In this document: positions 7,695 through 17,196 of the stretch, in pieces
How positions within the stretch are numbered: position 1 is the first letter of the stretch
Layout of the letters: every line of letters begins with the position of its first letter
Source of the DNA: an uncultured Acidimicrobiaceae bacterium
GTDB taxonomy: Bacteria > Actinomycetota > Acidimicrobiia > Spongiisociales > UBA5794
Direction of reading: 5' to 3'
Assembly: GCA_947258375.1 (NCBI GenBank)
Contig: CAMYIJ010000019.1
Span: forward strand, 1 to 64,000
Length of the DNA: 64,000 nucleotides
The notes under the pieces: generated by a model
The model's input: the letters and a program-made list of their open reading frames with translations, nothing else
Database searches by the model: none
What the model was told of the DNA's origin: nothing
Translations under genes and position numbers: made by a program

Positions 7695-9083
7695 TCAGCC
7701 GCCCGTGATCAGGTCGATGAGGTCGGCGCGCGTGGCGCCGTACACGACATTGTTGACGGCCGCCTCGGGATCTCCCTCATGCTCAACGACTGAGATGCGC
7801 TGAGCACCGCAGTCGCCGAAGCTATCGCAAGTGAGAAGTCCGATGATGCCGGCGAAGTCGCTGATGCTGTTCAGCTCTTCACGCAGCGCCTGACGGTCGA
7901 CGTACAAGCTCCCGTCGAACTCCACCGCAACGGCCTCGATCGCCGTTAGCAGCATGATCGTGGCGTCGTACGAATGGGCCCAGAAAGGCGCACTCGGCGC
8001 TTCGCCGTGGGCGGCCTCGTACCGCGTCAGGAAGTCATCGGCATCGACACCGGTTTCGCTGGCGTTTTCGCCGAATCGCAGGTCGGGACCCGAGAAGTAC
8101 ATCCCGGTGGTCTCAGGCAGTGCCAGGAAGTCGGACACCAGGAGACCGTCCGCTCCGATGAGCGTCACGTCCTCGAGGCCGGAAATGCCCCCGATCTGCT
8201 GGACGATGAAGTCGCCCTCAGGCTGGAAGATCGGGAAGTAGATAGCCTCCGGCGAGAAGCCGGCGACCTCGGAGAGCACACCGGTCATGTCGGTGTCGCC
8301 CTTGTTCACGGCCGTGAACACGACCAGCTCGCCGCCGAGAGCCTGGAACGCGTCGCCGAACGCCTTGGCGAGGCCCTGCGTGTACGGATCGCCGTCGTGG
8401 ATCGCAGCCACCTGGGTGAGCCCGAGTTCATCAAAGACGAACCTGGCAACACCGGCACCCTGGAAGAGGTCGTTGTGAGCGGTGCGGTAGTACCCCTCAT
8501 TCCAGTCGGTTCCCGCGGTGCCCTGGAGGTCGGACGTCAACGCCGGTGATGTGTTAGATGGTGAAACCATCACCATGCCGGCGGCCGAGACCAGCGGTGC
8601 TGCCGCCACAGCCGCGCCGGAGCACGACGTGCCGATAACGCCGATGACGCTGTCGTCGGAAACGATCGTCTGCGCCGCCGCCTGACCGCCGTCGGCCGAG
8701 CACAGGTCGTCGAGCGGCGTACCGAGGCTCACACTGTGGCCCATGATGTCGCCGTAGTCCTCAATCGCCAGCTCCGTGCCGCGCTGGTTCGGAATGCCGA
8801 GGAACGCCACCGGGCCGGTAATGGCCTGCAGCGAACGGATCTGGATGTCCTCCCCGGCTTCCAGGACGACCTGTCCGAGCGGACCGGCCTCAGGTGGTTG
8901 CGGCGCCGCAGTGGTCGGGGCGGCCGTTGTCGGCGCCGCCGTCGTCGGTGCCGCCGTCGTGTCCGGAGCCGCCGTCGTTGCCGGGGCGGCCGTGGTCGTG
9001 TCGTCTGCGCTATCACCGCAGGCTGCGGCAACCAGCGCGAACGCGGCGAGCAGCCCCACTAGGTAGCGAAACTTGGTCTTCAT
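7695..9083 (-). CDS. ABC transporter substrate-binding lipoprotein (LivJ/LivK-like)
   Basis: The extracytoplasmic solute receptor of the Liv-type transporter. The 462-residue protein begins with a lipoprotein signal peptide (hydrophobic LLAAFALVAAAC, lipidated Cys near 21), then a Thr/Ala/Pro linker of repeated TTAAP units (about 26-60), then a type I periplasmic-binding fold (IGVIGTSCSGAAVAAAPLVSAAG). I chose ATG 9083 because AAGGAG precedes it and the signal peptide starts there; the longer reading from 9125 adds a charged stretch that would spoil export. It is first in the operon. Confidence 0.9.
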   Translation of the reverse strand: MKTKFRYLVGLLAAFALVAAACGDSADDTTTAAPATTAAPDTTAAPTTAAPTTAAPTTAAPQPPEAGPLGQVVLEAGEDIQIRSLQAITGPVAFLGIPNQRGTELAIEDYGDIMGHSVSLGTPLDDLCSADGGQAAAQTIVSDDSVIGVIGTSCSGAAVAAAPLVSAAGMVMVSPSNTSPALTSDLQGTAGTDWNEGYYRTAHNDLFQGAGVARFVFDELGLTQVAAIHDGDPYTQGLAKAFGDAFQALGGELVVFTAVNKGDTDMTGVLSEVAGFSPEAIYFPIFQPEGDFIVQQIGGISGLEDVTLIGADGLLVSDFLALPETTGMYFSGPDLRFGENASETGVDADDFLTRYEAAHGEAPSAPFWAHSYDATIMLLTAIEAVAVEFDGSLYVDRQALREELNSISDFAGIIGLLTCDSFGDCGAQRISVVEHEGDPEAAVNNVVYGATRADLIDLITGG

Positions 9084-9192
9084 AGGATTGATTCTCCTTC
9101 TTGGTTGGAGAGCCCTTGATCCCAAGGCTTGCGGGATCCGGGCTGGCGGGGAGTGTACCTAGATACCCCACCAATTCGCATGTGGAGAACGC

Positions 9193-10506
9193 TCAGATCT
9201 CCATAAAGCCCTGGAAACGGGGCACTTCCGCCGCCGGGATACGGGCCACGATCCGGGTGCCGGCGGCCTCGTCGCTGCGCTTCGTGACCTCACCGAGCCG
9301 GTAGACCCGATCGACCACACCGCCGTCCGAGTACGGGATCAACATCTCCACCTCGACACTGCCCTTGCTGAGCTCGACGAGTATGGCTTCGAGAAGGTTC
9401 TCAACCCCTTCGCCGGTCGCAGCAGACAGGGCCACAGAGTCCGGCCTGAGCTGAGCCTGGCGTGTCAGCGCGGCCGGGGCGGCAATGTCGGCCTTGTTGA
9501 ACACCATCAGTTCCGGCAGATCGCCGGCACCGATCTCTCCGAGAACCGCGCGCACCGCCTCCGCCTGGGAATCGGGATCCTCCTCTGCGGCATCCACCAC
9601 GTGTATCAGCAGATCGGCGTCCTTGACCTCTTCGAGGGTCGCCCGGAACGACTCGACGAGCTGATGCGGCAGGCGACGCACGAAGCCGACGGTGTCCGAT
9701 GCGAGTGCCGCCACCCCGCCGGGGAGCTCGAGCTTGCGAATCGTCGAATCAAGAGTCGCGAACAGCTGATCCTCGACGAGAACGTCGGCGGCGGTGAGTT
9801 GGTTGAACAGGGTCGACTTGCCGGCGTTGGTGTAGCCGACGATCGCGACAAGGGGCAGGCCCTGGCGGCGGCGCGCTTTGCTGCGGGTTTGCCGCGAGCC
9901 CGCCAGATCCTTGAGCTCACCCTCGATCTTGCGCACCCGGTCGAGGATGCGGCGGCGATCGGTTTCGAGTTGGGTCTCTCCGGGACCGCGCGTGCCGATC
10001 CCGCCGCCGAGCCGGCTGAGCTGGGTGCCTTTGCCGCGCAGCCGCGGAAGCCGGTAGCGATGCTGGGCCAGCTCCACCTGGAGCATGCCCTCCTTGCTGG
10101 TCGCGTGCTGGGCAAAGATGTCGAGGATCAGAGCCGTCCGGTCCACAACGTCGACATGGAAACGTTCGTTCAAGTTGCGCTGCTGCGCCGGGGACAGCTC
10201 GTTGTCGAATACGACGACGTCGATGTCCATGGCTGCAACGTCGGCGGCGATCTCCCCCGCCTTACCCGTGCCGACGTACAGGGCGGCAGTAGGTGCGTCG
10301 CGCCGGACGAGAACCTCGTGCACGGGATCGGATCCGGCCGTGTCGGTGAGCCGGGCGAGCTCCAACAAGCTCGCCTCGCCCGCACTGACCGTGTCACGCT
10401 TGGTGACAACGCCCACCAGGAGTGCGCGCTGCCGCCCGACCTCGAGATCGGTGACGGTTGCAGTAAGCCTGCGGCGCTGACGTGCTTGGCGCGGTTCCTG
10501 GGTCAT
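9193..10506 (-). CDS. hflX: GTPase HflX
   Basis: HflX is a ribosome-associated GTPase that splits stalled or stressed 70S ribosomes. The 437-residue product has the N-terminal HflX domain with the signature SRLGGGIGTRGPGETQLE, then a GTPase domain with G1 GYTNAGKST, G3 DTVGFVRRLPH and G4 NKAD. I start it at ATG 10506 (MTQEPRQ); the reading frame stays open upstream to 10638 only by running into a tandem repeat. It is the only gene between the ABC operon and the repeat. Confidence 0.92.
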   Translation of the reverse strand: MTQEPRQARQRRRLTATVTDLEVGRQRALLVGVVTKRDTVSAGEASLLELARLTDTAGSDPVHEVLVRRDAPTAALYVGTGKAGEIAADVAAMDIDVVVFDNELSPAQQRNLNERFHVDVVDRTALILDIFAQHATSKEGMLQVELAQHRYRLPRLRGKGTQLSRLGGGIGTRGPGETQLETDRRRILDRVRKIEGELKDLAGSRQTRSKARRRQGLPLVAIVGYTNAGKSTLFNQLTAADVLVEDQLFATLDSTIRKLELPGGVAALASDTVGFVRRLPHQLVESFRATLEEVKDADLLIHVVDAAEEDPDSQAEAVRAVLGEIGAGDLPELMVFNKADIAAPAALTRQAQLRPDSVALSAATGEGVENLLEAILVELSKGSVEVEMLIPYSDGGVVDRVYRLGEVTKRSDEAAGTRIVARIPAAEVPRFQGFMEI

Positions 10507-10552
10507 CTCCAGTGATGCTAGGGGCGCCCACGCGCATGTGTTCCCGACCTCC

Positions 10553-10870
10553 CCGGGGGAAGCCACCAGGTGGGCTCGTCCCCGATGTGGCACCCGGTAC
10601 ACGGGATCTATCGCCAAGCGGGGGTCGGTGACCCCCAAAGCGGGAGTCGACTCAGATCCGCGCCCCCTTTGGCGCCCGAGGTGTTCCCTCCCTCCGGGGG
10701 GAAGCCACCAGGTGGGCTCGTTCCCGACGTGGCACCCGGTACACGGGATCTATCGCCAGGCGGGGGTCGGTGACCCCCAAAGCGGGAACCACCTCTAGCT
10801 CGCGCCCCCTTCGGCGCCGGAGGCGCCACTTCCCCCTCCAGGGGAAGATACTAGGTGGGCTCGTACGGGC
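10553..10870. repeat. ~142-bp tandem repeat, 2.3 copies
   Basis: The core AGCCACCAGGTGGGCTCG occurs at 10561 and 10703 and, diverged as AGATACTAGGTGGGCTCG, at 10846, giving a period of 142-143 bp. Each full unit also contains GTGGCACCCGGTACACGGGA and the hairpin GGGGGTC-GGT-GACCCCC. It fills most of the gap between hflX and the SDR gene (10507-10931); nothing else is seen there. Confidence 0.85.
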
Positions 10871-10931
10871 GCCGTTTTGTCAGACGGGCTCGCGTGGGAG
10901 AATTGTGAGCCCGTGGAACTGGAGTGCCCAA

Positions 10932-11873
10932 ATGCCCTGGAGTGAAACTGATATCCCAGATCAGGTTGGCCGCGTTGCCATCGTGACAGGTGGCAACGGC
11001 GGGCTGGGCCTCGAGACGGTGCGTCAACTCGGCCGCAAGGGCGCCCACGTCATCATGGCGGCTCGCAACATGTCCAAAGCGACCAAAGCTGCCGCCGAGA
11101 TTCGCCCCGACGTATCGGACTCCCTCCTCGAAGTCCGCAACCTCGACCTCTCCTCCATGGCCTCTATCGAGGAATTCGCCACGGGCGTCACCTCCGAGTA
11201 CAAGTCGATCCATCTGCTCTTCAACAATGCGGGCGTCATGGCGACTCCCCAGCAATTGACGGCCGACGGATTCGAACTCCAATTCGGCACCAACCACCTG
11301 GGCCACTTCTATCTGACCTACTTACTCCTTCCGCTGCTGCTGCAAGCTCCGGCCGCCCGGGTCGTGAGCACCAGCTCGACCGCCCGGTTCTCTGCAGGCA
11401 AGTACGACCTCGACAACCTCCACTTGCGGGTCGGCTACAAGCCGTGGGAGGCGTATGGCATCTCCAAACGCGCCAACCTCCACTTCGCGATCGAGCTCAA
11501 CAACCGGTTGGCCGCAGCCGGAGCCGCCACGACGGCCTATGCCGCCGACCCCGGTTTCTCGAAGACCGATCTGCAGGCCACCAGTTCCCAGTCCTCCGGC
11601 GGTTTCAGCCAGCGGATATCCCATGTCGGAGTCGAGCGGATTGGCCAACCGGCGGCGCGGGGAGCTCTCCCCCAGCTGCGGGCGGGGACCGACCCGGCGG
11701 CCCGGGGCGGCACCCTGTACCGGCCAAAATGGATCGGCTGGGGCGACCCGGTGATCGGCCGTATCGGGCGACGGCTCCGCAAACCCGAGGACCTCGCCGG
11801 GCTGTGGAAGGTCTCAGAGGTCGACCTGAACATCAAATTCGACGTCGCCGCCATGGTTGCCGAGGCGGACTAG
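10932..11873 (+). CDS. Short-chain dehydrogenase/reductase (retinol dehydrogenase-like SDR)
   Basis: An NAD(P)-dependent oxidoreductase of 313 residues. It has the cofactor-binding TGGNGGLG, the NNAG motif, the catalytic Ser region STSSTARF and the catalytic YGISK (Tyr-x3-Lys). The layout, including an LHFAIELNNRL helix after the active site, resembles the retinol dehydrogenase/WWOX-like subgroup with unassigned bacterial substrates. The ATG at 10932 is taken as start; a GTG about 27 bases upstream is possible and neither has a clear Shine-Dalgarno. Its TAG stop shares the palindrome CTAG with the convergent MFS gene. Confidence 0.85.
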   Translation: MPWSETDIPDQVGRVAIVTGGNGGLGLETVRQLGRKGAHVIMAARNMSKATKAAAEIRPDVSDSLLEVRNLDLSSMASIEEFATGVTSEYKSIHLLFNNAGVMATPQQLTADGFELQFGTNHLGHFYLTYLLLPLLLQAPAARVVSTSSTARFSAGKYDLDNLHLRVGYKPWEAYGISKRANLHFAIELNNRLAAAGAATTAYAADPGFSKTDLQATSSQSSGGFSQRISHVGVERIGQPAARGALPQLRAGTDPAARGGTLYRPKWIGWGDPVIGRIGRRLRKPEDLAGLWKVSEVDLNIKFDVAAMVAEAD

Positions 11874-13186
11874 AGCAGGTCCATGACGTCGCGCGTCGGG
11901 GGTGGCTCGGCGTCGGCGACTACCCGGTGTTCGTGAGCTACAGGAACGATCACCGCTGAGACGTAGACCACCTGGATGACGAGCGCGGCGATTCCGGCGA
12001 GGCTCAACCCCAGTTCGATAGGCACGACCGGCACCACCGGTATCAAGGCTCCGATCACCCAGGCGATCTGGAAAAACGTCTCGGAGTTGGTAAACGCCCT
12101 TCCCCGGGCATGGATCGGCATGTTGGCTTGGAGCAAACCGTCGAAACCGAACTTGGCGGTACCCCACGCGAACCCCGCCGCAAACGCGAGGGCGGCGGCC
12201 GCCGGGAGCCCGAACACCTGGGCGGCTATGAACGCGGCTCCTGCCTCGACGGCGAGCCCGGCAACCACCATTGGCTCTTCACTCATATACCTGTCGAGCA
12301 CGGGCGTTACGAAGGCTGCCGCGAAGTAACCCAGGCCACCGGCCGCGAGCAGGGCGCTGAAATCGGCCACGGCGGCATCCGTGTTCTTGAAGGCGAAGGC
12401 GACCAGCAGCAAGAGGAACCCGTTGAGGAACCGGACCGCCGCCGTGGCGAATCGGGCCAAACGTACGGAGCGGGGCGGTGCCATCTTGGTGGGCACGACT
12501 TCCTCGTCTCCCTCCGGCTCGAGCCGTGGCAGGTTGCGCGCAGCGGCTGCCGAATAGAGGAAGACGACGGCCGCCACCACCAGAGTCAGCCAGCTGCCGA
12601 CGGCCCACTGGGTGAGCCCGGCCACCACTGCCGCGGCACCGCTGGCAACCACCCCCGCCCGCGCCAGGTTGGCATTGCCGGCTATCAGCTCGCTGGGACC
12701 TTCGAGAACGACGGGAAGAACGCTCGACTTGGCGATTCCGTGGAACCGTCCGAGCACCAGGAGGAGGAAGGCCAGCGGGAAGAGGAAGATCGAATCGATC
12801 CAGATCGCCATAACCACGGCTACCACCGCCCGTAAAGCCGCGCTAACAACCATGCCGCCGCGGTAGGCGGCGGGGAATCTCTCGAAGAAACGGCCCAGGA
12901 ACGGCCCGATCACTGCAAAGGGCGCCAGCGTTATCAGCAGATATAGCGCTACGTTCGATCGGGCATCCGCCGAAGGCACAGAAAAGAACAAAGTCCCCGC
13001 GAGGGCAATCGCGACAACAGTGTCGCCGGCAACCGAGCCGGCATGGGTCTCCGCAAGGCGGCGGAACCCGGTGCCGCGGCCCTGGAACATCACGCGCACC
13101 CGCCCGGCGACCCGCTGCCCACCCGACTTGACCGAGCTCCAGGCTCGGGACGACCCAGTGGAGCGAGGGGGAACTGAACCGGACAT
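11870..13186 (-). CDS. MFS-type permease
   Basis: A 438-residue polytopic membrane protein with roughly 10-12 hydrophobic segments in two halves, separated by a charged central loop (PRLEPEGDEEVVPTKMAPPRSVRLARF). It resembles uncharacterised actinobacterial MFS proteins; I see no motif that reveals its substrate. I start it at ATG 13186 (MSGSVPP); the longer reading to 13411 runs through low-complexity sequence and would overlap the start of gpsA. It converges on the SDR gene with stop codons overlapping at CTAG. Confidence 0.8.
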   Translation of the reverse strand: MSGSVPPRSTGSSRAWSSVKSGGQRVAGRVRVMFQGRGTGFRRLAETHAGSVAGDTVVAIALAGTLFFSVPSADARSNVALYLLITLAPFAVIGPFLGRFFERFPAAYRGGMVVSAALRAVVAVVMAIWIDSIFLFPLAFLLLVLGRFHGIAKSSVLPVVLEGPSELIAGNANLARAGVVASGAAAVVAGLTQWAVGSWLTLVVAAVVFLYSAAAARNLPRLEPEGDEEVVPTKMAPPRSVRLARFATAAVRFLNGFLLLLVAFAFKNTDAAVADFSALLAAGGLGYFAAAFVTPVLDRYMSEEPMVVAGLAVEAGAAFIAAQVFGLPAAAALAFAAGFAWGTAKFGFDGLLQANMPIHARGRAFTNSETFFQIAWVIGALIPVVPVVPIELGLSLAGIAALVIQVVYVSAVIVPVAHEHRVVADAEPPPTRDVMDLL

Positions 13187-13280
13187 CGTCTGCCAGTGTA
13201 CGGCGGCACCGGTGACGAGAGCGTCAAGATGCCTGATCTCGTAGCCTGGGATCGAAGCAATCGAGTCTCGAGGAGTCGCG

Positions 13281-14279
13281 GTGAAGGTCACAGTCGTCGG
13301 AGCCGGATCGTGGGGCACGGCCGTCGCATCGCTCGCCGGCGCGTCACACGACGTGCGTATCTGGGCCCGTCGGCCCGCCGTTGCAGAATCGATCAACGAG
13401 ACGCGCGCCAACCCCGATTACCTCGTCGACCACCGCCTCACCCCGGGAGTTACGGCGACATCGGACCTGACAGAGGCCATCGCCCACGGCGAAGTGCTGG
13501 TGTGGGCGGTGCCTTCCCACGGCTATCGCGCAGTGCTCGAACAGGCCGCAGCACACATCGATTCTTCTACTCCGATCGTCAGCCTCTCCAAAGGGATCGA
13601 GGAGGGCTCGCTGATGCGCATGACCGAGGTCACGGCCGACGTGCTCACCGACCACGACGCGAGCCGCATCGGAGTGCTCACCGGGCCCAACCTGGCCGGC
13701 GAGATTGCCGCTGGGCAACCGGCCGCGACTGTGATCGCCGTTCCCGACGGGGCGGTAGCCCGGGACCTTCAGGCAGTGTTCATGGGACCGGCCTTTAGGG
13801 TCTACACCAACACCGACCTGATCGGCGCCGAGTCGGCCGGGGCGCTCAAGAACGTCATGGCGATCGCCGCCGGAATGGCCAGCGGGCTCGGATTCGGGGA
13901 CAACACGCTGGCGACTCTCATCACCAGGGCACTGGCCGAGCTGACACGCCTCGGCGTTGCTCTCGGGGGCCGGCCGCAGACCTTTGCCGGGCTTGCCGGC
14001 ACCGGGGACCTGATCGCCACCTGCGTCAGCTCGCGCAGCCGCAACCACCGCGTTGGTTATGGCCTGGGTCGGGGCAAGGCGCTCCCCGACATCATCGCCG
14101 AGATGAACATGGTGGCCGAAGGCGTCAAGTCGACGCGAGGCATCCTCGCCATCGGAGAGCGGGAAGGTGTCGAGATGCCCATCGCCGAACAGGTCGGCCG
14201 GGTCCTGTACGAGGGGGCCGCACCCGCCGAAGCCGTCGCCAACCTCATGACCCGCCGCGCCAAATCCGAAGACGACTGA
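13281..14279 (+). CDS. gpsA: Glycerol-3-phosphate dehydrogenase [NAD(P)+]
   Basis: Makes sn-glycerol 3-phosphate from dihydroxyacetone phosphate for phospholipid synthesis. The 332-residue protein opens with GAGSWGTA (dinucleotide binding), then SLSKGIEEG, GPNLAGEI, the catalytic-Lys motif SAGALKNVMAIAAG and the GLAGTGDLIATC block, all standard for GpsA and of normal length. The start is GTG at 13281 with GAGGAG about 7 bases upstream. It is followed by dispersed repeat copy C. Confidence 0.95.
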   Translation: MKVTVVGAGSWGTAVASLAGASHDVRIWARRPAVAESINETRANPDYLVDHRLTPGVTATSDLTEAIAHGEVLVWAVPSHGYRAVLEQAAAHIDSSTPIVSLSKGIEEGSLMRMTEVTADVLTDHDASRIGVLTGPNLAGEIAAGQPAATVIAVPDGAVARDLQAVFMGPAFRVYTNTDLIGAESAGALKNVMAIAAGMASGLGFGDNTLATLITRALAELTRLGVALGGRPQTFAGLAGTGDLIATCVSSRSRNHRVGYGLGRGKALPDIIAEMNMVAEGVKSTRGILAIGEREGVEMPIAEQVGRVLYEGAAPAEAVANLMTRRAKSEDD

Positions 14280-14280
14280 G

Positions 14281-14556
14281 ATGTCTCTCCCCCCGTTGCA
14301 CGCCGTCTTCGGCGGCCAACGGACTACGTTTGGGGGGAGTCCCCGACGAAGGAGGGGGAGGGGGGCGGGAACCCTTCGGGTTCCTTGGGAGTTGCTGCGC
14401 AACTCCAAGCAGAGGCGCGCGACCAACGTCGGACGCGCGCGGATCCTCACACAAGCTGTCCGGACTACCTCAGCTTCCCCCTCCGACCGGCTCCTTCGTC
14501 GCCGCCCACCTCCCCCAGACATCTGCCACTGCGTGTCAGACGGGGGAGGAGACAGT
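14281..14556. repeat. ~230-bp dispersed structured repeat, copy C (inverted)
   Basis: Third and longest copy, in the opposite orientation to copies A and B. Reading forward: TCTCTCCCCCCGTTG, CGCCGTCTTCGGCG, CGTTTGGGGGGAGTCCCCGA, then CTGTCCGGACTACCTCAGCT and finally TGCGTGTCAGACGGGGGAGG. It occupies the whole convergent gap between gpsA and tag. An extra segment containing the hairpin GGAGTTGCTGCGCAACTCC, absent from A and B, lies in the middle. Confidence 0.75.
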
Positions 14557-14557
14557 C

Positions 14558-15154
14558 CTATGGCCGCACGAAGTTGGTGCGGGCCTCATGCACTCGCTCG
14601 CGGGCTTCGCAGCCGGGGAGGTGGTCGTTGACCAGGCCCATTGCCTGCATGAAGGCGTAGGCGGTGGTCGGCCCGAAGAATCGGAAGCCACGACGTTTGA
14701 GCTCTTTCGCCAACGCGGTGGACTCATCGGTCACAGCCGGGATCGCCGTCGGGACACGATCCGCCGGTTCGAACTGCCACACCAGGGCACCGACGCTCCC
14801 CACCTCGGCAACAATCTCGATCGCCCGCCGGGCGTTGTTGATGGTGGCTTGTATCTTGCCGCCGTGGCGAATAATGGATGCGTCCTGGAGCAAGCGCTCG
14901 ATGTCGGCTTCCCCCATCCCCGCGACGACCTCGTAGTCGAAGTCGTGAAAGACCCTCCGGAAGTTCTCCCGCTTGCGCAGGATGGTTAGCCAGCTGAGCC
15001 CTGATTGAAAGCCCTCGAGACACAACTTCTCGAACAACCGAAACTCATCGTCGACGGGCATCCCCCACTCGTCGTCGTGGTACACCCGATAGTCGGGGGC
15101 CGATCCGCCCCACCAGCACCGGGCGATGCCGTCCTCGCCGATGATGACTTCCAT
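14558..15154 (-). CDS. tag: DNA-3-methyladenine glycosylase I
   Basis: Excises 3-methyladenine from alkylated DNA. The 198-residue protein shows the Tag signature throughout: CWWGGSAPDYRVYHDDEWG at the N-terminus (zinc-snap Cys and the conserved DEWG), LCLEGFQSGLSWLTILRKRE, IRHGGKIQATINNA and RFFGPTTAYAFMQAMGLVNDH near the end. Length matches the family. The start is ATG 15154. It is divergent from glgB; 146 bp separate the two starts. Confidence 0.95.
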   Translation of the reverse strand: MEVIIGEDGIARCWWGGSAPDYRVYHDDEWGMPVDDEFRLFEKLCLEGFQSGLSWLTILRKRENFRRVFHDFDYEVVAGMGEADIERLLQDASIIRHGGKIQATINNARRAIEIVAEVGSVGALVWQFEPADRVPTAIPAVTDESTALAKELKRRGFRFFGPTTAYAFMQAMGLVNDHLPGCEARERVHEARTNFVRP

Positions 15155-15300
15155 GGACCCGAGGCTACAGGGACGCCGACGCTTGATTTCAGGGGTGCTT
15201 GTGCGATTGGCGTCGCGTCGGCGACAATCGGGTCAACGGCAGGAAAGACCATCTACACAGTCCGGAGTTGGGGAGTGCAGACAGAAGACGGTGGCCACGG

Positions 15301-17196
15301 ATGACCGATCTCGAACGAGTGTTCACCGCAGAAGATGCCTGGGCGTTCAACGGCGGCACTCACGCCACAGTGTACGAGGTGCTCGGCGCCCACCACCGGG
15401 GCGGGTCGACGACCTTCCGGCTATGGGCGCCAAGTGCAACGGCGGTCGAGGTAGTCGGAGACTTCAATCACTGGGGTGCGGCGGGTTCCGTCGATCTCGA
15501 TCCAGACCCCTCCGGTGTCTGGCGAGGCAACGCCCCGGCCGCGCCCGGCAACCGGTACAACTATCGGCTCACGACCGGAGCAGGTGACGTCCTCGAGAAG
15601 GCCGATCCTTTCGGTTTCGCTCAGGAGGAGGCTCCGGGCACGTCTTCTGTGATCACCAATCTCGAATACGAATGGGGCGACGATGCCTGGATGGCCGATC
15701 GCGGCAGCCGATTCGACTTCACGGCACCGGTCGCGGTCTACGAGGCCCACCTCGGGTCATGGCGTTACGAGCCGGGAGGCTATGTAGAGCAGGCAAGGCA
15801 ACTCGCCCCTTACCTGGTCGACATGGGGTTCACCCACGTCGAGCTGCTACCGACCACGGAACACCCTTTCTACGGATCGTGGGGCTATCAGACGACGGGC
15901 TATTTTGCCCCCACCTCACGCTACGGCAGTCCGGGCGAATTCATGGAGTTCGTCGACATCCTCCACCAGTCCGGCATCGGCGTCATCCTCGATTGGGTCC
16001 CATCACATTTCCCCGACGACGCACACGGCCTCGCCCGCTTCGATGGGACCCACCTTTTTGAGCACGCTGATCCCCGCCGCGGGCACCATCCCGATTGGGA
16101 TAGCTGCATCTTCAATTACGACCGAGCCGAGGTGCGAAGCTTCCTGCTCTCGAGCGCCAACTTCTTCATCGATCGCTACCACGTGGATGGGTTGCGGGTC
16201 GATGCCGTGGCCTCAATGCTCTATCTCGACTACTCACGCGGTGAGGGAGAATGGTTGCCCAACGAGAACGGCGGGAATGAAAACCTGGGCGCCGTATCCT
16301 TTCTCCGCCAGTTGACCGGCACGCTCTATGGAACCCACCCCGGTATCCAGATCGTCGCCGAGGAGTCAACCGCCTGGCCGGGAGTGACGATGCCCGCTGA
16401 TCACGGCGGCCTCGGCTTCGGCTACAAATGGGACATGGGTTGGATGCACGACACACTGCAGTACATGCAGCGCGACCCGATTCATCGCAGCCATCACACC
16501 CGCGACCTCACCTTCCGTTCGATATATGCCGACAGCGAGAACTTCATGCTCCCGCTGTCGCATGACGAAGTCGTTCACGGCAAGGGTTCGCTGGTCGACA
16601 AGATGCCCGGCGATCACTGGCAGCAGCTGGCCAACCTCCGCCTGCTACTGGGCTACCAGTGGGCGACGCCGGGCAAGAAACTGCTTTTCATGGGCGGTGA
16701 GTTCGCCCAGCAGGGCGACTGGAATCACGAGCAGGAACTCGACTGGGGCCTCCTCGCCCGCGAGGAGAACCGCGGCGTGCAGCACCTGGTGCGGCGCCTC
16801 AACCAGCTGTACCGGGCGGAGTCGGCGCTCCACGAAGGCGACAACACCGGAGCCGGTTTCGAATGGCTCGTTGCCGACGACACCGCCAACACCGTGTTCG
16901 CCTTCCTGCGCACGGCGGCGGGGCACCGGCCCGTGCTGGTCGTAGCCAACTTCACGCCGGTCCCCCGCCGTGACTACCGGGTGGGTGTCCCGGTGGCGGG
17001 CACCTGGGTCCCGCTGATCGAGTCCGACTCGATCGACTTCGGAGGCTCCGACATCCTCACCGGCCCGGTCACGACGGACCCCATCGCGGCCCACGGCCAG
17101 GAACAGTCCGTGTCCCTGGCTGTCGGACCGCTTGCGATCACCTTCTTGGCGCCAACCCTCGACAACGGAACCAGCGAAAGAGAAGAGCAGACATGA
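15301..17196 (+). CDS. glgB: 1,4-alpha-glucan branching enzyme
   Basis: Introduces alpha-1,6 branches into glycogen (GH13_9). The 631-residue protein has an N-terminal CBM48 module (about 35-115, [19 protein letters not shown]) and a (beta/alpha)8 barrel with nucleophile Asp in [10 protein letters not shown], acid Glu in [10 protein letters not shown] and the transition-state Asp in [12 protein letters not shown]. It is the short form lacking the extra N-terminal module of E. coli GlgB. I start it at ATG 15301. Its stop overlaps glgC (ATGATG). Confidence 0.95.
   Translation: MTDLERVFTAEDAWAFNGGTHATVYEVLGAHHRGGSTTFRLWAPSATAVEVVGDFNHWGAAGSVDLDPDPSGVWRGNAPAAPGNRYNYRLTTGAGDVLEKADPFGFAQEEAPGTSSVITNLEYEWGDDAWMADRGSRFDFTAPVAVYEAHLGSWRYEPGGYVEQARQLAPYLVDMGFTHVELLPTTEHPFYGSWGYQTTGYFAPTSRYGSPGEFMEFVDILHQSGIGVILDWVPSHFPDDAHGLARFDGTHLFEHADPRRGHHPDWDSCIFNYDRAEVRSFLLSSANFFIDRYHVDGLRVDAVASMLYLDYSRGEGEWLPNENGGNENLGAVSFLRQLTGTLYGTHPGIQIVAEESTAWPGVTMPADHGGLGFGYKWDMGWMHDTLQYMQRDPIHRSHHTRDLTFRSIYADSENFMLPLSHDEVVHGKGSLVDKMPGDHWQQLANLRLLLGYQWATPGKKLLFMGGEFAQQGDWNHEQELDWGLLAREENRGVQHLVRRLNQLYRAESALHEGDNTGAGFEWLVADDTANTVFAFLRTAAGHRPVLVVANFTPVPRRDYRVGVPVAGTWVPLIESDSIDFGGSDILTGPVTTDPIAAHGQEQSVSLAVGPLAITFLAPTLDNGTSEREEQT

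Noticed and set aside
10506..10638. N-terminal extension of HflX to 10638
   Set aside because: The extra residues come from the 142-bp tandem repeat and precede the conserved HflX N-terminus.
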